Positions 7,381 through 10,847 of a stretch of 10,847 nucleotides of DNA are shown here, one piece after another. The position numbers and the translations under genes are program-made. Numbering within the stretch: the first letter of the stretch is position 1; each line of letters opens with the position of its first letter. Source of the stretch: Propionibacteriaceae bacterium (GTDB taxonomy: Bacteria; Actinomycetota; Actinomycetes; Propionibacteriales; Propionibacteriaceae); contig PMBM01000081.1 of NCBI GenBank assembly GCA_003153855.1, positions 1 through 10,847 on the forward strand, given 5' to 3'. Below the pieces are notes generated by a model. The model worked only from the letters and a program-made list of their open reading frames with translations, was not told the DNA's origin and ran no database searches.

Positions 7381-8147
7381 CAGAACACCAGCGCGACGCC
7401 GAGAAGGATCAGCGGCGCGAGGACCAGGGCAGGCAGCAGCTCGGCCACGCGGATCTGCTTGACACCCAGCAGACCGAGCGCCAGGGCGAGCAGGATCACG
7501 CCGCCGGTTGCGGTGATGATGTCGACGTACGGGGCGGGCAGGACGTCACCGAGCAGGAACCCCGCGAGCGTCAGGGCACCCTGGATGATGGCGACCATCC
7601 CGGCGCTCAGGAGCACCCCGACGCCGAGCGACGACGCGAACGCGATCGCAGCGAAGCCGTCGAGGATGGACTTCACGAGCAGCTGGTCCGCTCCGCGTCC
7701 CAGGCCGTCGGACAGCGATCCCACGATCGTGAGCGGCCCGATGCAGAAAAGGAGCGTCGGCGTGACGATGGCCGTGACGAAGTGCTGACGCGTCTCGCCG
7801 CCCTGTCCGAGCCGGTCCGTCAGATAGCCGGCCAGGCCCTCGACGCGGTCCTGCAGGCGGAGGGCGGAGCCGATGATGCCGCCGAACAGCAGCGCCATGA
7901 CGAGCACGATCATCCCGACTCCGTGCCCGACGAGGTCGGACAGTGCGGTCGACGAGATCTGCCACGCGTTCTGGAGCGCGAGGACGACCGTGATGAGGCC
8001 GAGCGACTGGGTGACGAGGGTGCGCGTACGTTCGGGGAGCTTGTTCCCGATCAGCAGACCGAGGAGACCACCCACCAGCACCGTGCCTACGTTGACCACG
8101 GTGCCCACGCCGATGAACAGGGGCGCGAGCCCGGTGACTGGTGGCAC
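7380..8147 (-). CDS. DUF554 integral membrane protein (YqgA-like)
   Basis: 255 residues if GTG at 8147 (complement) is the start. The frame stays open to 8324 but that would run into the divergent gene. The family normally begins right at the IGVGTVVNVGTVLVGGLLG segment, so a CTG at 8120 is also possible; neither candidate has a good ribosome site. Almost the whole chain is hydrophobic, with about seven or eight helices: roughly 9-34, 44-62, 74-96, 123-145, 160-182, 184-205, 208-229 and 235-254. Family marks are GNKLPERTRTLV (34-45), ALLFGGIIGSALRLQDR (85-101), TPTLLFCIGPLTIVGSLSDGL (129-149) and KSILDGFAAIAFASSLGVGVL (159-179). DUF554 proteins, including E. coli YqgA, are inner-membrane proteins of unproven transport function. 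It heads the TGATG-coupled operon with ybaK and the hydrolase. Family call is firm; transported substrate, if any, is unknown. Confidence 0.85.
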   Translation of the reverse strand: MPPVTGLAPLFIGVGTVVNVGTVLVGGLLGLLIGNKLPERTRTLVTQSLGLITVVLALQNAWQISSTALSDLVGHGVGMIVLVMALLFGGIIGSALRLQDRVEGLAGYLTDRLGQGGETRQHFVTAIVTPTLLFCIGPLTIVGSLSDGLGRGADQLLVKSILDGFAAIAFASSLGVGVLLSAGMVAIIQGALTLAGFLLGDVLPAPYVDIITATGGVILLALALGLLGVKQIRVAELLPALVLAPLILLGVALVF

Positions 8148-8215
8148 GTGCTCATTGAACCAGTCGCTGCCACGTACAGGGCGGCGATGTCCAGGAGGCC
8201 GAGCGACGATGACCG

Positions 8216-8237
8216 GGTACCAGGGTACATTGGTACC
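8216..8237. promoter_or_regulatory. three 8-bp-phased GGTAC boxes: candidate operator for the RHH protein
   Basis: GGTACC (8216), GGTACA (8224) and GGTACC (8232) start exactly 8 bp apart and end right at the ATG at 8238. The outer boxes also form a 7-bp inverted repeat, GGTACCA and TGGTACC, around 8 bp. The array covers the likely -10 element. Tandem 8-bp pseudo-palindromic boxes are the operator form used by the RHH repressor MetJ. Binding by the adjacent gene product is inferred. Confidence 0.6.
8226..8231 (+). promoter_or_regulatory. likely -10 element (TACATT) of a leaderless promoter
   Basis: TACATT fits TANNNT and lies exactly 6 bases before the ATG at 8238, placing the transcript start at or near the start codon. 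No ribosome site precedes that ATG closely. A -35 is not clear; GCGACG at 8203-8208 has 17-base spacing but matches weakly. The element sits inside the middle GGTAC box. Confidence 0.5.
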
Positions 8238-8492
8238 ATGCCACCCACGATCGAACGAGTGCAGACGGGCGTCAGGCTCGAGAAGCGCCTCCTGAAAGTC
8301 CTCAAGGCGGTGGCGGATCTCCACGACATCTCACTGGGAGATCTGCTCGAAGGCATCGTGCTCCACGCGTTCGAAGGCAAGGTTCCCTTCGACGAGCCTT
8401 CGCTGGCCAAGATCGCGGAACTGAGGGGGATCTTCGGACTGGGCCTGACCGCAGCCGACAGCCACCGCCTCGTCGAGGACGACCTGTCATGA
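8238..8492 (+). CDS. small ribbon-helix-helix (CopG/MetJ-fold) protein, probable autoregulator
   Basis: 84 residues. ATG at 8238 was chosen because it follows a -10-like TACATT by 6 bases (leaderless) and because the sequence upstream in the same frame does not look coding; an ATG at 8187 lacks a ribosome site too. The N-terminal half fits the RHH pattern: a strand around VQTGVRLE (8-15), helix A KRLLKVLKAVADLHD (16-30), a turn with I31-S32, and helix B LGDLLEGIVLHAFEG (33-47). Spacing, the VRL strand end and the serine-capped second helix are all characteristic. RHH proteins dimerise and insert the two-stranded sheet into the DNA major groove, often at tandem boxes, and many repress their own operon. 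The C-terminal 37 residues (AKIAELRGIFGLGLTAADSHRLVEDDLS region) are likely helical. The stop overlaps the SRPBCC start in ATGA. I recognise the fold, not a named family. A non-DNA-binding helical protein is the alternative. Confidence 0.72.
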   Translation: MPPTIERVQTGVRLEKRLLKVLKAVADLHDISLGDLLEGIVLHAFEGKVPFDEPSLAKIAELRGIFGLGLTAADSHRLVEDDLS

Positions 8493-8968
8493 CGGGCCGG
8501 GTCGTCGTCCGCGAGTACACGCAGTCCATCCATGGAACGCCTGAGGAGGTCTTCCCGCTGCTCTGCCCCGTTCGGGAGGGGGAGTGGCTCGAGGGCTGGT
8601 CCGAGCACTGTCGGCTCGTCCAGTCGGTCACCGGAGTGGCAGAGCCCGGGTGCGTCTTCATCACCGTCCACCCCGGAGAGCCTGAGACCGTCTGGATGGT
8701 CACCCGCCACGTGCCGGCCGAAGGGATCGTCGAGTTCTGCCACGTGCAAGCGGGCGTGGAGGCGGTCTCGATCGAGATCGCCGTCACGGGCGCCCAGTCA
8801 CCCAGCTCGGTGGCGATTCGCTACACCGCAGTCCCTCTGCCTGGCGCTGACCTCGTCAGATTCGAGGAGCGCTGGTCCCAGCTCGCCTTCGACGAGGACG
8901 TGGGCTGGTGGGAACACTCGATGAACCACTATCTGGCGACGGGAGCCATCCTGCGGTATCACGCATGA
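8489..8968 (+). CDS. SRPBCC (START/Bet v1-fold) family protein
   Basis: 159 residues, ATG at 8489 sharing ATGA with the preceding stop, so translation is coupled to the RHH gene. The sequence follows the SRPBCC plan: an N-terminal strand VVVREYTQSIHG (5-16), the helix-forming TPEEVFPLLCPVREGEWLEGW (17-37), repeated beta-strands (VFITVHPG, TVWMVTRHV, IVEFCHVQAG, VSIEIAVTG, SVAIRYTAVPL), then a C-terminal helix of about 25 residues (DEDVGWWEHSMNHYLATGAIL). The TPEEVFPLL element and the long final helix are the most telling. The fold forms a hydrophobic cavity for small ligands (lipids, aromatics, polyketides), or acts as a chaperone or cyclase; nothing here tells which. No signal peptide is present. 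Pairing with an RHH regulator suggests a ligand-linked function or a stress-response protein, but this is inference. Family confidence is good, function unknown. Confidence 0.75.
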   Translation: MTGRVVVREYTQSIHGTPEEVFPLLCPVREGEWLEGWSEHCRLVQSVTGVAEPGCVFITVHPGEPETVWMVTRHVPAEGIVEFCHVQAGVEAVSIEIAVTGAQSPSSVAIRYTAVPLPGADLVRFEERWSQLAFDEDVGWWEHSMNHYLATGAILRYHA

Positions 8969-9009
8969 CGGCAGGTGATATTGGCTTCGGCCACCGGGAC
9001 CGTGCTCAA

Positions 9010-9015
9010 TAGACT
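9010..9015 (+). promoter_or_regulatory. -10 element (TAGACT) of the probable leaderless hisD promoter
   Basis: TAGACT matches TANNNT and ends 6 bases before the GTG at 9022, predicting a transcript that begins at the start codon. No Shine-Dalgarno sequence is seen in the 20 bases before the GTG. The -35 is weak (TTCGGC at 8986-8991 with an 18-base spacer). Confidence 0.6.
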
Positions 9016-9021
9016 TCGGGC

Positions 9022-10326
9022 GTGCTTCGACGAATCGACCTCCGCGACACTGCTGACGACGTTGACTACGCGACCGTGGTGCCGCGGGCCGAGTTCGACG
9101 TCGAGCACGCCGTCGCACGGGTCGAGCCGATCTGTACAGCGGTGGCTACCGAGGGCGAAGCGGCTCTGATCCGCTTCAGCCAGAAGTTCGACGGGGTCAC
9201 GCCGCCGTCGCTTCGCGTTCCGGCGGAGGTTCTCGAACAGTCACTCGCCGAGCTCGACCCACTCCTGCGCGCGGCCTTCGAGGAGTCGATCCGCCGCCGT
9301 CGTACGGTGTGCGCCGCCGAGGCGGCCATGCCCGAGCCGGTGGTCGAGCTGGCCCCGGGAGCGACCGTGACGACCCGCCTGGTCGCCGTGGGCCGCGTCG
9401 GCCTGTACGTACCGGGGGGCCTCGCGCCGCTCGCCTCGTCCGTGATCATGAACGTCGTCCCCGCCCAGGCCGCGGGCGTCGCCTCGATCGCTGTCTCGAG
9501 CCCGCCGCAGAAGGACTTCGGGGGCCTGCCGCACCCCAACATCCTCGCGTTGTGCGCGCTGCTGGGCGTCGACGAGGTGTACGCGGTGGGCGGCGCCCAG
9601 GCCATCGCGATGTTCGCCTACGGCGTGCCCGGGTTGTGCCGCAAGGTGGACCTCGTCACCGGTCCGGGCAACATCTACGTGGTCGCGGCCAAACGGCTGC
9701 TGCGCGGTCGCGTGGGGATCGACTCGGAGGCCGGCCCGACCGAGATCGCGGTCCTCGCCGACAGCACCGCCGATCCCGTACATGTCGCTGCCGACCTGCT
9801 GAGCCAGGCCGAGCACGACCCCATGGCCGGATCCGTACTGGTCACCGACTCCGACGCGCTCGCCGACGCCGTCGACGCGGCGCTCGCGCCGATGGTCGAC
9901 GCGACGAAGCACGCCGACCGGGTGCGTACGGCGTTGGGCGGCGAGCAGTCGGGCATCGTGCTCGTCCGGGACGTCGAGCAGGGGATCGCCGTCGTCGACG
10001 CGTACGCCGCCGAGCACCTCGAGATCCAGACGGCCGACGCGGCCGCGGTCGCGTCGCGGATCCGCAACGCCGGCGCCGTCTTCGTCGGTCCGTACTCGCC
10101 GGTGTCCCTCGGCGACTACTCGGCCGGCTCGACCCACGTCCTGCCGACGGCCGCCGCGGCGCGTCACTCGTCCGGTCTCACGGTCGCCAGCTTCCGGCGT
10201 TCGATGCACGTCATCGCGTACGACGAGGCCGCACTGCTCGAGCTCGCCGACGGCGTCGAGCGGTTCGCGCTGGCCGAGGACCTGCCGGCGCACGCCAACG
10301 CCGTCACCGTGAGGCGGCCGCGATGA
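9022..10326 (+). CDS. hisD: histidinol dehydrogenase
   Basis: 434 residues, the usual length. It catalyses the last two steps of histidine biosynthesis, L-histidinol to L-histidine with two NAD+, as a zinc-dependent cytosolic homodimer. Family motifs in order are [10 protein letters not shown] (131-140); [19 protein letters not shown] (residues 179-197); [32 protein letters not shown]; and [15 protein letters not shown] with zinc-ligand candidates Q262 and H265. Then come [10 protein letters not shown] with the catalytic pair E331 and H332, [13 protein letters not shown] with D365 (zinc), and H424 near the C-terminus (fourth zinc ligand). All expected catalytic residues are present. The start is GTG at 9022, preceded by a -10 element 6 bases upstream and no ribosome site, so it is probably leaderless. 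The stop overlaps the hisC start in ATGA. It is the first gene of a his operon extending past the window. Confidence 0.97.
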   Translation: MLRRIDLRDTADDVDYATVVPRAEFDVEHAVARVEPICTAVATEGEAALIRFSQKFDGVTPPSLRVPAEVLEQSLAELDPLLRAAFEESIRRRRTVCAAEAAMPEPVVELAPGATVTTRLVAVGRVGLYVPGGLAPLASSVIMNVVPAQAAGVASIAVSSPPQKDFGGLPHPNILALCALLGVDEVYAVGGAQAIAMFAYGVPGLCRKVDLVTGPGNIYVVAAKRLLRGRVGIDSEAGPTEIAVLADSTADPVHVAADLLSQAEHDPMAGSVLVTDSDALADAVDAALAPMVDATKHADRVRTALGGEQSGIVLVRDVEQGIAVVDAYAAEHLEIQTADAAAVASRIRNAGAVFVGPYSPVSLGDYSAGSTHVLPTAAAARHSSGLTVASFRRSMHVIAYDEAALLELADGVERFALAEDLPAHANAVTVRRPR

Positions 10327-10847
10327 AGGCCGATGTCACCCTCGCGGGCCTGCCGTTGCGGCCGGAGCTGGTGGGGGAGGAGCCGTACGGCGCGCCTCAG
10401 CTCGACGTCCCTGTGCGCCTCAACGTCAACGAGAACCCGTTCCCGCCGTCACCTCGGGTGCGCCAGGAGATGGCCGAGGCCGTCGTCGGCACGGCGGCGG
10501 GCGTGAACCGCTACCCCGACCGTGAGGCCTGGGCGCTGCGGCAGGCGCTCGCGGCGTACCTCGGTCACGGCGTGACGCCCGAGATGGTCTGGGCGGCCAA
10601 CGGGTCGAACGAGGTCATGGTGCACGTGCTCAGCGCGTTCGGCGGCCCTGGGCGGTCCGTGCTGTCGTTCACGCCGACCTACTCGATGTACCCCGAGTAC
10701 GCGCGCAACACCCACACGCCCTACGTCACGGTGCCGCGGCGCGCCGGCTACACGCTCGACGCGGCGCTCGTGCTCGACGCCATCGCCGAGCACGACCCCA
10801 CGGTGGTCGTCATCACGACCCCGAACAACCCGACCGGTACGCCGACG
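10323..10847 (+). CDS. hisC: histidinol-phosphate aminotransferase, N-terminal part
   Basis: The first 175 residues are in the window and the frame is open to the edge. ATG at 10323 overlaps the hisD stop by 4 bases (ATGA), so translation is coupled. HisC is a PLP enzyme of aminotransferase fold type I; it converts imidazole-acetol phosphate and glutamate to L-histidinol phosphate, the step two before HisD. Visible motifs are [12 protein letters not shown] (about 34-45), the substrate-contacting N-terminal segment; [19 protein letters not shown] (61-79); [10 protein letters not shown] (90-99), the cofactor-phosphate loop; [11 protein letters not shown] (116-126); and [12 protein letters not shown] (164-175), the conserved asparagine-proline motif of the family. 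The PLP lysine lies beyond the window. The very close paralogue activity, aromatic aminotransferase, is excluded mainly by the coupling to hisD. Confidence 0.95.
   Translation, partial: MKADVTLAGLPLRPELVGEEPYGAPQLDVPVRLNVNENPFPPSPRVRQEMAEAVVGTAAGVNRYPDREAWALRQALAAYLGHGVTPEMVWAANGSNEVMVHVLSAFGGPGRSVLSFTPTYSMYPEYARNTHTPYVTVPRRAGYTLDAALVLDAIAEHDPTVVVITTPNNPTGTPT

Noticed and set aside
8148..8324. Longer DUF554 start at 8324
   Set aside because: The added 59 residues are antisense to the RHH-like gene and its operator, are not hydrophobic and do not resemble the family N-terminus.
8238..8968. Toxin-antitoxin module
   Set aside because: The first gene resembles an RHH antitoxin and the genes overlap, but the second is an SRPBCC fold with no toxin-like features such as RelE, MazF or PIN residues.
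8982..8993. TGGC-TTCG-GCCA mini-hairpin after the SRPBCC stop
   Set aside because: It has a stable cUUCGg-type loop but only four base pairs and no T-tract; too short to call a terminator.

Overview
The window reads as a chromosomal housekeeping region of a high-GC actinobacterium. Codons are strongly G/C-ending, GTG starts are common, and genes are packed with ATGA or TGATG overlaps. The DNA polymerase III alpha subunit is of the actinobacterial DnaE1 type, with an intact PHP metal site, and two genes appear to have leaderless starts. The nearest look is Nocardioidaceae or a relative (Aeromicrobium-like); this placement is inferred from protein style, not from a search. No tRNA, rRNA, insertion sequence, phage gene, CRISPR array or other sign of a recent island was seen.

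Layout. Positions 1-729 (+) hold the 3' end of an AldB/ExaC-type aldehyde dehydrogenase gene followed by its usual partner, a DUF779 protein. A 246-base gap carries a perfect 9-bp hairpin and a possible promoter. dnaE (976-4512, +) follows, then after 39 bases a four-helix membrane protein (4552-5265, +). A block on the minus strand meets it convergently with a 14-base gap. In transcription order the block is a DUF554 membrane protein (8147-7380), a YbaK/EbsC Cys-tRNA(Pro) deacylase (7380-6886), an RBBP9/YdeN-like serine hydrolase (6886-6305) and an aminoglycoside-phosphotransferase-fold kinase (6260-5280). The first three are joined by two 1-base TGATG overlaps and must form an operon.

Divergent from that block is a two-gene unit on the plus strand: an 84-residue ribbon-helix-helix (RHH) candidate (8238-8492) overlapping an SRPBCC-fold protein (8489-8968). 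Its start codon is immediately preceded by three GGTAC-core boxes spaced exactly 8 bp apart, overlapping the likely -10 element. This resembles the tandem operators used by RHH repressors. It is the most interesting item in the window and looks like a small self-regulated cassette of unknown physiological role.

The window ends in the start of a histidine operon: hisD (9022-10326) overlaps hisC (10323 to the edge). hisD appears to have a leaderless promoter. Apart from the RHH/SRPBCC unit, the DUF779 partner, the DUF554 protein, the membrane protein, the kinase and the hydrolase, the functions here are well known.
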